Assembly (NCBI GenBank): GCA_964351395.1
Contig: CAYGOF010000002.1
Location: 372,001-436,000 of the forward strand
DNA from: Imperialibacter sp964351395
Lineage (GTDB): Bacteria; Bacteroidota; Bacteroidia; Cytophagales; Cyclobacteriaceae
DNA length: 64,000 nt
Direction: 5' to 3'
The notes under the pieces are model-generated. The model was not told the DNA's origin, did no database searches, and was given only the letters and a program-made list of their open reading frames with translations. The position numbers and the translations under genes are program-made. Numbering within the stretch: the first letter of the stretch is position 1; every line of letters starts with the position of its first letter. Below are positions 35,274 to 44,574 of the stretch, one piece after another.

Positions 35274-36962
35274 TTAAAAACTGGTATATCTTCTCTTTCT
35301 CAAAAACGCTTTGATCAAAGCAAAAATCAACAGAAGCACTAAGGGACCTGCCAGGTTCAGTACCTGCCAGAAAGTGCGGCTTTCATCGATTTTCTGTTTA
35401 TCGAGCGGTCGGATCCTGACTTCTCTGTTCCTTGCCAATATCAGTCCATTGTCGTCCATCAGGTACTCAAGAGCGTTGACTATAAAATCTTTATTCGCAT
35501 ATACCTTTTGAGAAATGGGGTCGATACCCAACTCCATGGGTTGACCGTTTTCAGGGTTGAGCTCATTTCTAATGAAATCCCCATCGGACACAACCACAAT
35601 TTTTGACGAAACACCGGCTTGTTTAAAGCCGGCTTTATTAATTCCCTTAGGCAGAATTCTATTTTTATACAGAGAGCTGAATGGGCCTTCCAGCAAATAA
35701 CCTACCGGCTGACTGCCCTGGTTGAATGTTTCTGGGTTGATTCCCCCACGAATATCATTGAGGTTGACACGCACTGGAGACGAGAGCACCCTGGAGCGTT
35801 CAGAAGTAAACATCAACGGAGTTTTTACGATGCCATCTGCCTTCACTGTATCGATGGTAGACGTAAACCGAAAGAGGACGGCATCCAGGTTCTTGACCAT
35901 TGGATGATCTGAAAAACGATTTACCTCAGGAAAAAAAGGCCATGGGATCAACTTCATTTGAGGCTGGTCGCCAATCATTCCATCAATCACCAAAAACTCC
36001 CCACAGCTCAAGTCCTGTACAAAATCAGCATTGATCCGGGCGCCGTAGTTAAACAGTAGGTCTTTCAGGTTATGTTCTATGGGGAATGCAATGGTACCTG
36101 CCCCCTCTGCTCCCGCCATATCTACGCTAAGTGCATCGACGAAGAACAGCAGCTTCCCTCCATTCATCACATACTGATCGAGGAGATACTTTTCATTTTC
36201 GCTATAAGCCACTGATGGTTTAGCTACGATAATGGCATCGAAGCCAGCCAGCGGCTGCACTTGCTTTGCCAGCTGAATAGCACCTACGTCGTATTTTTCT
36301 AACAGGAGAGATTGGAACCCTGCCAGTGCCAGGGTATCTATCGCAAAATGATCAACCACTACCCCTACCCGCTTTCTATCATTACTAATAAGCTGCTTGA
36401 TGGCATATGCCAGGTTGTACTCTACTCCTTCAATGGATTGATTGAGCAGCTCTTCATTCCCGTCGCCTTTGTTGCCCTTAAGCAACATTACACCCGTTTC
36501 ACGGCCACCATACGAAATCAGTGCCCCAGGGTACAAACGGCGGCGAACAGTATTGCCATCCCTGGTGTAGCTAAGATCAGTTGGCTGTATACCCTTACGA
36601 CTCAGCTCCACCATCATTTGCTCCTGCACTTGCCTGGAACCTCCGGCTACCGGATTCTTAAAAGTAAATTCTATGTTGCGACCAGCATATACACTAAACT
36701 CTTCAAGTGTTTCCTTGATCGATTTCTGAAGCCGTTTTAGGTTGGAAGGAAGCTCTCCTTCGAGGTAGACCTCCACATACACCACCTCATTGAGGTTGCG
36801 GAGTAATTCTTTTGTAGGCTCAGAGATGGAATACCTTTTTTCTTCCGTCAAATCCAATCTGAGAGGCCAGGTTGCAGCCAGCATATTTACCCAAACAACC
36901 AGCAAAAGGCCGTTGAGGAATATCAACCATTTGGTGACCTCTCTGCTTTTCCAGTTCATCAT
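35274..36962 (-). CDS. gldG: Gliding-type ABC transporter auxiliary protein GldG
   Basis: 562 residues. N-terminal helix (about 12-32), a large extracytoplasmic domain (ABC_transp_aux type: EPTKELLRNLNEVVYVEVYLEGELP, then KRVGVVVDHFAIDT and GGKLLFFVDALSVDM) and a C-terminal helix before a basic tail (FALIKAFLRKRRYTSF). In Flavobacterium johnsoniae GldG acts with GldA and GldF in gliding motility. The start overlaps the gldF stop by 4 bases (ATGA). Homologues also occur in non-gliding species, so motility is not certain. Confidence 0.9.
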   Translation of the reverse strand: MMNWKSREVTKWLIFLNGLLLVVWVNMLAATWPLRLDLTEEKRYSISEPTKELLRNLNEVVYVEVYLEGELPSNLKRLQKSIKETLEEFSVYAGRNIEFTFKNPVAGGSRQVQEQMMVELSRKGIQPTDLSYTRDGNTVRRRLYPGALISYGGRETGVMLLKGNKGDGNEELLNQSIEGVEYNLAYAIKQLISNDRKRVGVVVDHFAIDTLALAGFQSLLLEKYDVGAIQLAKQVQPLAGFDAIIVAKPSVAYSENEKYLLDQYVMNGGKLLFFVDALSVDMAGAEGAGTIAFPIEHNLKDLLFNYGARINADFVQDLSCGEFLVIDGMIGDQPQMKLIPWPFFPEVNRFSDHPMVKNLDAVLFRFTSTIDTVKADGIVKTPLMFTSERSRVLSSPVRVNLNDIRGGINPETFNQGSQPVGYLLEGPFSSLYKNRILPKGINKAGFKQAGVSSKIVVVSDGDFIRNELNPENGQPMELGIDPISQKVYANKDFIVNALEYLMDDNGLILARNREVRIRPLDKQKIDESRTFWQVLNLAGPLVLLLIFALIKAFLRKRRYTSF

Positions 36963-37684
36963 ATCCTTTGGTTAAGTTTAAGCCTGGTAATAAGCAGGAA
37001 AATAAATATGACACTGAGGAAGTAGACAATGTCTCTGGAGTCGAGCAGCCCTTTGCTTAGTGAATTGTAATGGGTGAGCATACCGAGTTCCTCCAAAAGA
37101 ACGGAATAAGGTCCCCATACGTTTATGGCCGCTATTGAAGTAAAACCAGTGAACAGAAAGAAGCAAAGAAACACTGACAGGATAAAGGCAATGATTTGGT
37201 TTTCGGAAAGTGACGAGGCCATGAGACCAATAGATGTAAACGCTGCGCCCAGCAGCAGCAATCCAACATAAGAACCAAGAATACCGGCAGTATCAAGGTT
37301 GCCAACAGGGTTACCTAAGGAAGAGATAGAGAAATAATAAAGTGAAGTAGGCAGCAAGGTAAAAACCACCAGGAAAAGCCCAGCCAGATATTTGCCTCCA
37401 ATTATTTGCACTTCTGATAGGGGCCTTGTCAACAGAAGTTCCAGCGTTCCTCCTTTTTTTTCTTCAGCAAAAAACTTCATGGTGATGGCTGGGATGAGAA
37501 ACATCAAAACATAAGGACCAAGGCTGAAAAGAGTCTCCATGTCCGCATAGCCATAGTCGAGCACATTGGTTTCCGGGAACACCCACATCAGCAAGCCTAT
37601 TCCGGTCAGAAAAACCGCAATAACGACGTAGGCGATAAGTGAATTAAGAAAGCTATTGACTTCTTTACTGAAAACTGTCCACAT
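36959..37684 (-). CDS. gldF: Gliding-type ABC transporter permease GldF
   Basis: 241 residues from the ATG at 37684, 4 bases after the gldA stop; the longer frame from 37762 would run into gldA and is rejected. Six membrane helices are visible, with the ABC-2 pattern FFAEEKKGGTLELLLTRPLSEVQIIGGKYLAGL between the second and third. It should form the membrane channel for GldA, with GldG as the extracytoplasmic partner. Confidence 0.9.
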   Translation of the reverse strand: MWTVFSKEVNSFLNSLIAYVVIAVFLTGIGLLMWVFPETNVLDYGYADMETLFSLGPYVLMFLIPAITMKFFAEEKKGGTLELLLTRPLSEVQIIGGKYLAGLFLVVFTLLPTSLYYFSISSLGNPVGNLDTAGILGSYVGLLLLGAAFTSIGLMASSLSENQIIAFILSVFLCFFLFTGFTSIAAINVWGPYSVLLEELGMLTHYNSLSKGLLDSRDIVYFLSVIFIFLLITRLKLNQRI

Positions 37685-37688
37685 AGGC

Positions 37689-38618
37689 TCAGGAAACTTT
37701 TTGGTCTTGGGTGAGCTCCTTAAATATATTTTCCAAAGAATTTTCCTCCTGCTGGATCCCAAGCAGTGGCCAGCTATTTTCTCCAGCCAGCTTAAGCAAC
37801 GAAGGCCTGAGATCTTTATCTGAGTTGATCGTTAATCGAATCTTCCTGGGTTCTATCGCTTCTATATTTGTTACCTCCCTCATCTTATCTAAACCGGCAA
37901 AGCTGCTCATTTCTTCTGAAAACTCAAGTACGACAAATGTCTGCCCTTTTGCTTGCTTGCCCAACTCCTTAACGGTGCTGTCGGCTACTTTCTTGCCTTT
38001 GTTGATAATAATGACCCTGTCGCAGATGGCAGTCACTTCCTGCATAATATGGGTAGAAAAAACGACCGTTTTCTCTTTGCCTATTTCTTTGATCACCTGC
38101 CTGATTTCAAGAATCTGATTCGGGTCAAGACCAGTTGTTGGCTCATCGAGGATGAGTACGGGTGGATTATGAATCAGGGCTTGGGCGAGGCCTACTCGTT
38201 GGCGATAACCTTTCGATAGCGCACCAATCAACTTGTTTTGTTCAACCTCCAGTCCGCACAAATCCACCATTTCCTTAATACGAGCACTCAAGGCTTTTCC
38301 TTTTAGTCCATGCACATGGCCAATAAACCCGAGGTACTCGTGCACGTACATGTCGAGGTATAAGGGATTATGCTCAGGCAAGTATCCCACATTGTTTCGC
38401 ACTTGCGCAGATTGACTCACTGCATCAAAACCTGCCACCCTAATCGTCCCTTCTGAAGGTAAAAAGTAGGTGGTCGCCATTTTCATAGTCGTTGACTTGC
38501 CCGCACCGTTGGGTCCGAGAAAGCCCAGTATTTCACCTTTTTCTGCAGAGAAAGAAAGCTGATCAACTGCTCTCTGAGCGCCGAAAACCTTGCTTACATT
38601 TAGTACTTCTAGTGACAT
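37689..38618 (-). CDS. gldA: Gliding-type ABC transporter ATP-binding protein GldA
   Basis: 309 residues. ABC ATPase motifs: Walker A GPNGAGKST (about 35-43), Q loop YLPEHNPLYLD, signature LSKGYRQRVGLAQAL, Walker B LILDEPTTGLDP and switch STHIMQE. The C-terminal 80 residues (from about 225) are the regulatory extension seen in GldA and NosF-like ATPases. First gene of a gldA-gldF-gldG-DUF4340 operon. Confidence 0.9.
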   Translation of the reverse strand: MSLEVLNVSKVFGAQRAVDQLSFSAEKGEILGFLGPNGAGKSTTMKMATTYFLPSEGTIRVAGFDAVSQSAQVRNNVGYLPEHNPLYLDMYVHEYLGFIGHVHGLKGKALSARIKEMVDLCGLEVEQNKLIGALSKGYRQRVGLAQALIHNPPVLILDEPTTGLDPNQILEIRQVIKEIGKEKTVVFSTHIMQEVTAICDRVIIINKGKKVADSTVKELGKQAKGQTFVVLEFSEEMSSFAGLDKMREVTNIEAIEPRKIRLTINSDKDLRPSLLKLAGENSWPLLGIQQEENSLENIFKELTQDQKVS

Positions 38619-38642
38619 ATCTTAAACCAAGCCTCAAAAATA

Positions 38643-39347
38643 TTATTTTTTAGGCTTTCCCTGTGGTCTTAAGGGTCTTAATTCAAGATCGGCAGGTAAG
38701 TAATTTGGATGGGTGTCTAGCAGTTCCACCACAGATTTGGCAATATCTTGAGGCTGCATCATGTTTTCGGGCGGTGTGGAGGTATGGCGTCCTTCAAAGA
38801 AATGAGTATTGGTAGAGCCTGGATACACGCCAGTAACCTTGATGCCAAAGTCTCTCAATTCCATCATCATAGAGTGGGTAAGTCCAGTTACTGCATGCTT
38901 TGTGGCACTGTAGGCAGCATAATTCTTCACACCGTTAAGTCCAGCGATCGATGAGATATTGATAATATGCCCGAAATCATTTTGCTTCATTTGGGGTATC
39001 AACAACCTGGAGATGTAAAAGATACTATCAACATTGGTACGGAACATCGTTTGCCAATCTTCAGGCTTGGTATCTTCAAAAGCTGAAGGGATCCCTAAAC
39101 CGGCATTGTTGATCAAAAAATCAATAGTAGGCCCAAACCTGGCAACGGTCGCTTTGTAAGCAGCGCCAATCGAATCGACCGATTGCACATCGGCCTCAAT
39201 AAACTGAAAATCTGCGTCAGATATACCCGGGTCAGTCCTACTCCATCCGGCAACTTTAACCCCCTTCTCCAGTAATTCTTCTACTATGGCCAGCCCTATT
39301 CCTTTGCTCGCTCCTGTCACAATTGCTGTTTTGCCTTTCAATATCAT
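38643..39347 (-). CDS. Short-chain dehydrogenase/reductase (classical SDR)
   Basis: 234 residues. Cofactor motif TGASKGIGLAI (about 10-20), NNAG (NAGLG) motif, catalytic Ser in INISSIAG, Tyr and Lys in YAAYSATKHA, and YPGSTNTHF after the fold's last strand. Likely NADP-preferring. The protein resembles clavaldehyde/FabG-type short reductases; substrate unknown. It lies 24 bases upstream of the gldA start and on the same strand, but a promoter could sit in the gap. Confidence 0.9.
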   Translation of the reverse strand: MILKGKTAIVTGASKGIGLAIVEELLEKGVKVAGWSRTDPGISDADFQFIEADVQSVDSIGAAYKATVARFGPTIDFLINNAGLGIPSAFEDTKPEDWQTMFRTNVDSIFYISRLLIPQMKQNDFGHIINISSIAGLNGVKNYAAYSATKHAVTGLTHSMMMELRDFGIKVTGVYPGSTNTHFFEGRHTSTPPENMMQPQDIAKSVVELLDTHPNYLPADLELRPLRPQGKPKK

Positions 39348-39561
39348 ACCTTTTAGTTTTTTGTCTAGTTCAATGCGCTATACGCTTGCAATAATCCTTA
39401 ATTTAAGACTACTATCAAATGTTTTGAAAGGGTGTATTAGTTCCATCTACCAATGGGCATACTTGCCATAAATATCTGGCAAATTGAAATTAACGGATAT
39501 CTGAGTAAAAATTAATTTGATACTTGGGCACTTTGTCTATCGTTTTAACTATTATCTAACT

Positions 39562-40209
39562 ATGGAAGCTTCAACACTCAGACCACAAACTCTCAAGGAA
39601 GAAATTGCCAACAGCCTGACTCACGGGATTGGCATTCTTTTCAGTGTTGTCGCCATTTCCCTTCTCGTGACTTTTTCTGTATTGAACGGCTCGGCCATAC
39701 ACGTGGTGAGCAGCAGCATATTTGCAGGCTCTTTCCTTTTGCTGTACACGTTCTCCACCCTTTACCACGCTTTTCAGCATGAGCAGGTGAAGAAGTTGCT
39801 CCGAACCTTCGATCATATCAGTATTTACATTCTGATTGCTGGCACCTACACACCTTTCCTGTTGCTGGGAGTTGGTGGCGCACTGGGATGGGTGTTTTTC
39901 GGGATCATCTGGCTGCTGGCCTTACTCGGCATTTTCTTCAAGGTTTACTACCAATACAGGTTCCCAAAAGCTTCGCTGATCTTTTACCTGGGAATGGGCT
40001 GGATGGCCGTTTTCATTATTAAGCCTTTGCTGATTTCTCTTGATATTACCGTGCTTTCGCTCATCCTCGGCGGCGGAGTAAGCTACACGCTGGGAACGAT
40101 CTTCTTTGTACAGAAGAAAATGATGTATGCCCATGCCATATGGCACTTGTTTGTTTTGGGTGGAACTATCACCCACTTTATCGCCATGATGTTCTTGTTA
40201 CAAGCTTAG
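39562..40209 (+). CDS. Hemolysin III / PAQR-family membrane protein
   Basis: 215 residues from the ATG at 39562; the first 15 codons of the longer frame are dropped. Seven hydrophobic helices. PAQR motifs with metal-type residues: EEIANSLTHGIG (His before helix 1), STLYHAFQHE and the C-terminal HAIWHLFVLGGTITHF. The fold is shared with adiponectin receptors and may be a zinc-dependent hydrolase; the hemolysin name is historical. The stop overlaps the PNP stop on the opposite strand. Confidence 0.9.
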   Translation: MEASTLRPQTLKEEIANSLTHGIGILFSVVAISLLVTFSVLNGSAIHVVSSSIFAGSFLLLYTFSTLYHAFQHEQVKKLLRTFDHISIYILIAGTYTPFLLLGVGGALGWVFFGIIWLLALLGIFFKVYYQYRFPKASLIFYLGMGWMAVFIIKPLLISLDITVLSLILGGGVSYTLGTIFFVQKKMMYAHAIWHLFVLGGTITHFIAMMFLLQA

Positions 40210-41033
40210 CCTGCTGTCGCAACGACCATCCGTCGAATGATCGCCCTGAGATTTGGTTCGGCCTTGCTGGCAGCATCCACAATTTCATTGAGGCTTACCT
40301 TCTTAATCATGCCCGGCACCCCCATGTCGGTAATAATTGAAAGAGCAAAAACTGGCAATTCCATATGCCTGGCCACTATTACTTCCGGCACGGTTGACAT
40401 GCCAACAGCATCTGCCCCTATAATCCTCAAGTACTTGTACTCGGCGGGTGTTTCGAGATTAGGCCCCTCTACGCCAGCATAGACACCTTCCTTTAGATCA
40501 ATGCCTTCATTCTTAGCAATTTCTCTGGCCAGCTTGATCATTTCATGATCATACGCCTCACTCATATCAGGAAATCGAGCCCCAAGAGTGTCCAGGTTTT
40601 TGCCTCGAAGCGGGTTCTCGGTGAACAAATTGATATGGTCAGTTACCATCATCATATCACTGTTTCGGAAAGCAGGATTGAGTCCACCAGAAGCGTTTGA
40701 TACAAATAGCCGCTTCACACCCAACAGTTTCATTACCCTCACCGGCATGGTTACCTGCTGCATGCTGTATCCTTCGTAAAAATGGAAACGTCCCTGCATC
40801 ACCATCACTGGCACCTTTCCTATATGGCCGAAAATCAATTTGCCTTTGTGGAACTCCACCGTTGAGACCGGGAAGTGCGGAATGTCTTTGTAGTCGATGA
40901 CATCAACGATCGTGACCTCCTCTTCCAGACTGTGAAGACCTGTACCCAGAATAATGCCTGTTTCTGGTGCAATTGAGGTTTTGCTTACTATATACTTGGT
41001 TGCCTCCTGTATCTGGCTGAGGGAAATTTGCAT
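40206..41033 (-). CDS. Purine nucleoside phosphorylase
   Basis: 275 residues from the ATG at 41033 (MQISLSQIQEATKYI); the 39 codons before it are rejected because they read into the promoter of the divergent peptidase gene. Trimeric PNP type: GIILGTGLHSLEEEV (phosphate loop), GRFHFYEGYSM, SNASGGLNP, EGPNLETPAEYKYLR and DAVGMSTVPEVIVARH, with the purine-site Asn in a later segment. It splits purine nucleosides with phosphate for salvage. PunA-like; MTA-type activity is less likely. Confidence 0.93.
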   Translation of the reverse strand: MQISLSQIQEATKYIVSKTSIAPETGIILGTGLHSLEEEVTIVDVIDYKDIPHFPVSTVEFHKGKLIFGHIGKVPVMVMQGRFHFYEGYSMQQVTMPVRVMKLLGVKRLFVSNASGGLNPAFRNSDMMMVTDHINLFTENPLRGKNLDTLGARFPDMSEAYDHEMIKLAREIAKNEGIDLKEGVYAGVEGPNLETPAEYKYLRIIGADAVGMSTVPEVIVARHMELPVFALSIITDMGVPGMIKKVSLNEIVDAASKAEPNLRAIIRRMVVATAG

Positions 41034-41174
41034 GGTGATAACTGTTTGAGAAAATCGGCTGAATCTACTCCTCTCCTGTTGCTTTTGAAAATAAAACCGT
41101 CGGATTTCATTGCCACTACTATTATATTGGCTCTCAATTCGTCCAATCATCAGGTACTTCCTATTCTCTATCCT

Positions 41175-43211
41175 ATGAAAAAATATGTAATCGCTGGCCT
41201 GTTCATCTTTTCTGTAATGCTAGTCAACGCTCAGGAACTCAAAAACCCTTCCTTCGAAGAGGTGCTTTCGCTGCAGTCTGTCGGTAGCCCGCAAATATCT
41301 CCTGATGGCAAGAACGTGGCCTTTACCGTTAACTCAACAGACTGGGAAAACAATAGGTATGACACGGAAATCTGGCTTTCAAAAGATGGTGGAGAGCCGT
41401 TTCAGTTGACCAATAATATTGAAAACAGCAGCACTAGCCCCAAATGGTCGCCAGATGGTAAATGGATCGCCTTCCTTTCAGACAAAACCGGAAAAACGCA
41501 GGTCCAGGTCATCCGGCTAGAAGGGGGAGAATCTGTTCAACTAACGAATACAAAAGGTAGTATCTCTAGTTTTGAATGGGGGCCCGACGGAAAGCAAATA
41601 GCTTTTACGCAATCTGAGGACAAAGACAAAGTTGAGAAAGCAAGAAAAGAGAAGTTTGGTGGATTTGAGGTTGAGGACGCAGAGTATAAGCTAAACAGGT
41701 TGTGGTTGACGACGTTTGATCCCGAGAAATTATTCAAGCCTGCGCTGCCCAAAGACAAAGCGGACACAACGAAAAAAGACAAAAGCACCTACATACTGCT
41801 GGATAGTGTAAACTATACGGTAACCAATTTTCTATGGTCGCCGGACGGCTCAAAAATCGCATTCAACCATCAGCCTGATCCGTTTATTACTTCGTTCATT
41901 AAATCTGACATTTCCATTCTGGATGTAGCAACAAAAAAGGTGACGCCACTAGTTCAGAACAAAAGTACGGATGCATTGGAGGCCTGGTCGCCGGATGGGC
42001 GATGGATACTCTACAGTTCAAACGTAAACGACACTGTTGCTAACTTTTATAAAAATGATAAACTGTTTAGAATAAAACTGAACGGATCAGAAAACACGCA
42101 ACTGGCAAAATCATTCGACGAAAATCTCAGCTCGCTTGTATGGAATCCACAGGGGATATTTGGCATTGCCTATCAAAAGACCGTGCGTCGGTTTTTCTTT
42201 ATCGACCCGGACAACGGAAAATTCAAGCCCATCTTCACGTCTCCAGCGAGAATTTACGGTATGTCGTTCACCGGAGATGGCGAGTTAGTGGCTTTTTCGG
42301 GTACTGAAGAGCATTCACTTACAGAAATCTACACCAGCCCGATCAAAGCCGTGGCGCAAAAGAAGCTCACCAATTTCAGCGGGCAGCTTTCCGGGTGGGC
42401 CACTGCCGATAGCGAGGTAGTCAGCTGGAAAAGCAAGGACGGCGCAACTATCGAGGGCGTACTTAGCAAACCCAAAGATTATGACCCCAGCAAGAAATAT
42501 CCGCTGCTGGTCATCATCCATGGTGGCCCGACAGGGACCTCTACGCCAGCACCAGTAGCCAACTATGTATATCCGTTCAACCAGTGGCTCAATAAAGGAG
42601 CACTGATCCTCCAACCCAATTATCGAGGTTCCGCAGGCTATGGCGAAGCATTTCGTTCGCTGAATGTAAACAACCTGGGCGTCGGAGATGCATGGGATGT
42701 ATTGTCGGGCATAGAATCGCTAGAGAAAAAAGGCATGATCGATAGCAATAAAATAGGCTGCATGGGCTGGAGCCAGGGTGGATACATCTCGGCTTTTCTT
42801 ACCACGAACTCAGACAAGTTCAAAGCCATTTCCGTGGGAGCAGGTATTTCAAACTGGGTAACCTATTATGTAAATACTGACATCCATCCGTTTACCCGTC
42901 AGTACCTCAATGCCACTCCCTGGTCAAACATGGATATCTATCTGAAGACGTCACCCATGACCAATATCAACCAGGCAAAGACACCTACCCTTATACAGCA
43001 TGGGGAATTCGACAAAAGAGTGCCAATACCCAATGCTTATGAATTGTACCAGGGCTTGCAGGATGTAGGTGTGGAAACGAAACTAATCGTCTACAAAGGA
43101 TTTGGACACGGCATCACCAAGCCCAAAGAAAGGCTGGCAGCTGTGTGGCATAACTGGCAGTGGTTCGGTAAGTACATCTGGGGGGAGGAGATTGAGGTGC
43201 CGGAGGAGTAG
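41175..43211 (+). CDS. Secreted S9 prolyl oligopeptidase-like serine peptidase
   Basis: 678 residues from the ATG at 41175; the 49 codons of the longer frame overlap the divergent PNP gene. Signal peptide ends VNAQ (about 20). Residues 30-400 form a WD/PD40-type beta-propeller (repeated S/G-PDGK: QISPDGKNVAF, KWSPDGKWIAF, EWGPDGKQIAF, LWSPDGSKIAF). The alpha/beta hydrolase domain has nucleophile S533 in GWSQGGY, D613 in GEFDKRVP and H645 in GFGHGI. Expected to cleave short peptides outside the cytoplasm. Own promoter, isolated gene. Confidence 0.92.
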   Translation: MKKYVIAGLFIFSVMLVNAQELKNPSFEEVLSLQSVGSPQISPDGKNVAFTVNSTDWENNRYDTEIWLSKDGGEPFQLTNNIENSSTSPKWSPDGKWIAFLSDKTGKTQVQVIRLEGGESVQLTNTKGSISSFEWGPDGKQIAFTQSEDKDKVEKARKEKFGGFEVEDAEYKLNRLWLTTFDPEKLFKPALPKDKADTTKKDKSTYILLDSVNYTVTNFLWSPDGSKIAFNHQPDPFITSFIKSDISILDVATKKVTPLVQNKSTDALEAWSPDGRWILYSSNVNDTVANFYKNDKLFRIKLNGSENTQLAKSFDENLSSLVWNPQGIFGIAYQKTVRRFFFIDPDNGKFKPIFTSPARIYGMSFTGDGELVAFSGTEEHSLTEIYTSPIKAVAQKKLTNFSGQLSGWATADSEVVSWKSKDGATIEGVLSKPKDYDPSKKYPLLVIIHGGPTGTSTPAPVANYVYPFNQWLNKGALILQPNYRGSAGYGEAFRSLNVNNLGVGDAWDVLSGIESLEKKGMIDSNKIGCMGWSQGGYISAFLTTNSDKFKAISVGAGISNWVTYYVNTDIHPFTRQYLNATPWSNMDIYLKTSPMTNINQAKTPTLIQHGEFDKRVPIPNAYELYQGLQDVGVETKLIVYKGFGHGITKPKERLAAVWHNWQWFGKYIWGEEIEVPEE

Positions 43212-43216
43212 ATAAA

Positions 43217-43247
43217 TGTGATAGTATATTTTGTTAAATTTGTCACA
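43217..43247 (+). promoter_or_regulatory. Candidate promoter and autoregulatory operator of the toxin-antitoxin pair
   Basis: TGTGA (43217-43221) and TCACA (43243-43247) form an inverted repeat flanking an AT-rich core. The core ends in TAAATTTG (43235-43242), an exact TAnnTTTG match 5 bases before the antitoxin ATG, which would make the mRNA nearly leaderless. Antitoxins often bind such repeats at their own promoter; this is inference. Confidence 0.3.
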
Positions 43248-43474
43248 TGAAGCAATTCACCATCACTATACCAGACGGAGTTACCCTCGATGAAAGGGAC
43301 ACAAAAAGATTCCTAGCAGCGAAGATGTATGAATCAGGCAAATTATCGCTTGGTCAGGCCGCTGGGGTGGCAGGGCTATCTAAGGTGGCTTTTTCTGAGA
43401 TTCTGGCTGACTATGATGTTTCTCTAATTAATTATCCGCCTGAAGATATCCTCAAGGATGCAGCTCAATTCTGA
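43247..43474 (+). CDS. UPF0175-family antitoxin
   Basis: 75 residues. UPF0175 proteins carry a small helix-turn-helix: here RDTKRFLAAKMYESGKLSLGQAAGVAGLSKVAFSEILA, where the last part is the DNA-reading helix, and ends YPPEDILKDA. They are encoded just before DUF3368 PIN-domain genes and serve as antitoxin and repressor. The stop overlaps the next gene by 17 bases, so toxin translation is coupled to it. Confidence 0.85.
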   Translation: MKQFTITIPDGVTLDERDTKRFLAAKMYESGKLSLGQAAGVAGLSKVAFSEILADYDVSLINYPPEDILKDAAQF

Positions 43475-43922
43475 GGTTATCATCTCGGATACCAGTTGCC
43501 TTATCCTTTTGCATAAAATTGGTGAAGTAGAACTATTAAGAAGATTCGGGCCCAAAATCTTCATTACTCAATTAATAAAAGACGAATTTGGCATGCCACT
43601 GCCAGACTGGATAGAAGTCAAGAACCCAAAAGACATTCACTATCAAGAAATCTTGGAGATGGAACTTGACGCCGGCGAGGCCAGTGCCATCGCCCTGTCT
43701 TTAGATCTTGAAAATACTGTGCTAATCATCGATGATTTAAAAGGAAGGGAAGTGGCTCATCGACTGCAATTGAAATACGCCGGTACTTTTGGCCTCATCT
43801 TGAGAGCCAAACAAGAAGGGATTATTAGTAGTGTTGTGCCTATTTTGGAAAAAATTAGGAGAACGAACTTCAGATTTAGTGAAAAGCTCATTGACTCTAT
43901 CATTAAGCAAGCGGGAGAATAG
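43458..43922 (+). CDS. DUF3368 PIN-domain toxin-like protein
   Basis: 154-residue PIN-like nuclease. Candidate metal-binding acidic residues: D11 in SDTSCLILLHK, E43 in KDEFG, E74 in DAGEASAIAL and D92/D93 in LIIDDLKGR. This is the VapC-like set. With UPF0175 upstream it forms a type II toxin-antitoxin pair; the toxin probably cuts tRNA or rRNA, but no target can be read from sequence. Start 17 bases inside the antitoxin gene. Confidence 0.85.
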   Translation: MQLNSEVIISDTSCLILLHKIGEVELLRRFGPKIFITQLIKDEFGMPLPDWIEVKNPKDIHYQEILEMELDAGEASAIALSLDLENTVLIIDDLKGREVAHRLQLKYAGTFGLILRAKQEGIISSVVPILEKIRRTNFRFSEKLIDSIIKQAGE

Positions 43923-43941
43923 TACCCTAAATCAAATTTTA

Positions 43942-44574
43942 ATGACTCAACGCAAAGTCAACTCATTATTCATTTTTTACCTGGGAATGATGCTTTCTTG
44001 CGGCCCCCCTTCCAGCACTTCCGTCTTCGACGGCAGCACCCTCAACGGTTGGGAAGGTGACTCCAATACCTGGCGTGTTGAAAACGGAAACATTGCAGGC
44101 GGTTCGCTAGAAGAAACCGTTCCACACAACGAGTTTCTTTGTACTGAAAAGACCTATAGCGACTTCCATTTGACGCTCAAATACAGGCTGGAGACTGCTG
44201 GTGGCTTCACTAATGCCGGTGTGCAATTCCGTAGCGTGCGTGCTACCAATCCGGCCTACGAGATGATCGGCTATCAGGCAGATATTGGCAATGGATACTT
44301 TGGTTCACTGTACGATGAGTCGAGGCGGGACATGGTACTGGCAGGCATCGACTCCCTGGCTGGTGTACGACTTTTCAAACCCGATGACTGGAACGACTAC
44401 CAGATCATTGCTGAAGGGAAACGGATACAAATCTTCCTTAATGGTACCCAAACTGTCGACTATACAGAACCGGATGATGCCATTCCACAATCAGGCCTTA
44501 TTGGCCTACAAGTACACGGTGGTGGTAAGGTGAAAGTAAGTTATAAGGACATTGAATTGACGGAATTAAATTAA
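43942..44574 (+). CDS. DUF1080 (3-keto-disaccharide hydrolase-like) lipoprotein
   Basis: 210 residues from the ATG at 43942, 19 bases after the toxin stop; the longer frame from 43831 overlaps the toxin and is rejected. The signal ends in a lipobox (MMLSCGPP). The DUF1080 concanavalin-like fold begins VFDGSTLNGWEG and continues WRVENGNIAGG, FLCTEKTYSDFHLTLKYR, AGVQFRS and WNDYQIIAEGKRIQIFLNG. Members bind or cleave 3-keto-glycosides or glucose polymers. The DinB gene follows without a gap. Confidence 0.85.
   Translation: MTQRKVNSLFIFYLGMMLSCGPPSSTSVFDGSTLNGWEGDSNTWRVENGNIAGGSLEETVPHNEFLCTEKTYSDFHLTLKYRLETAGGFTNAGVQFRSVRATNPAYEMIGYQADIGNGYFGSLYDESRRDMVLAGIDSLAGVRLFKPDDWNDYQIIAEGKRIQIFLNGTQTVDYTEPDDAIPQSGLIGLQVHGGGKVKVSYKDIELTELN

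Noticed and set aside
41028..41174. N-terminal extension of the S9 peptidase
   Set aside because: The 49 extra residues overlap the divergent PNP start and would bury the clear signal peptide beginning at 41175.
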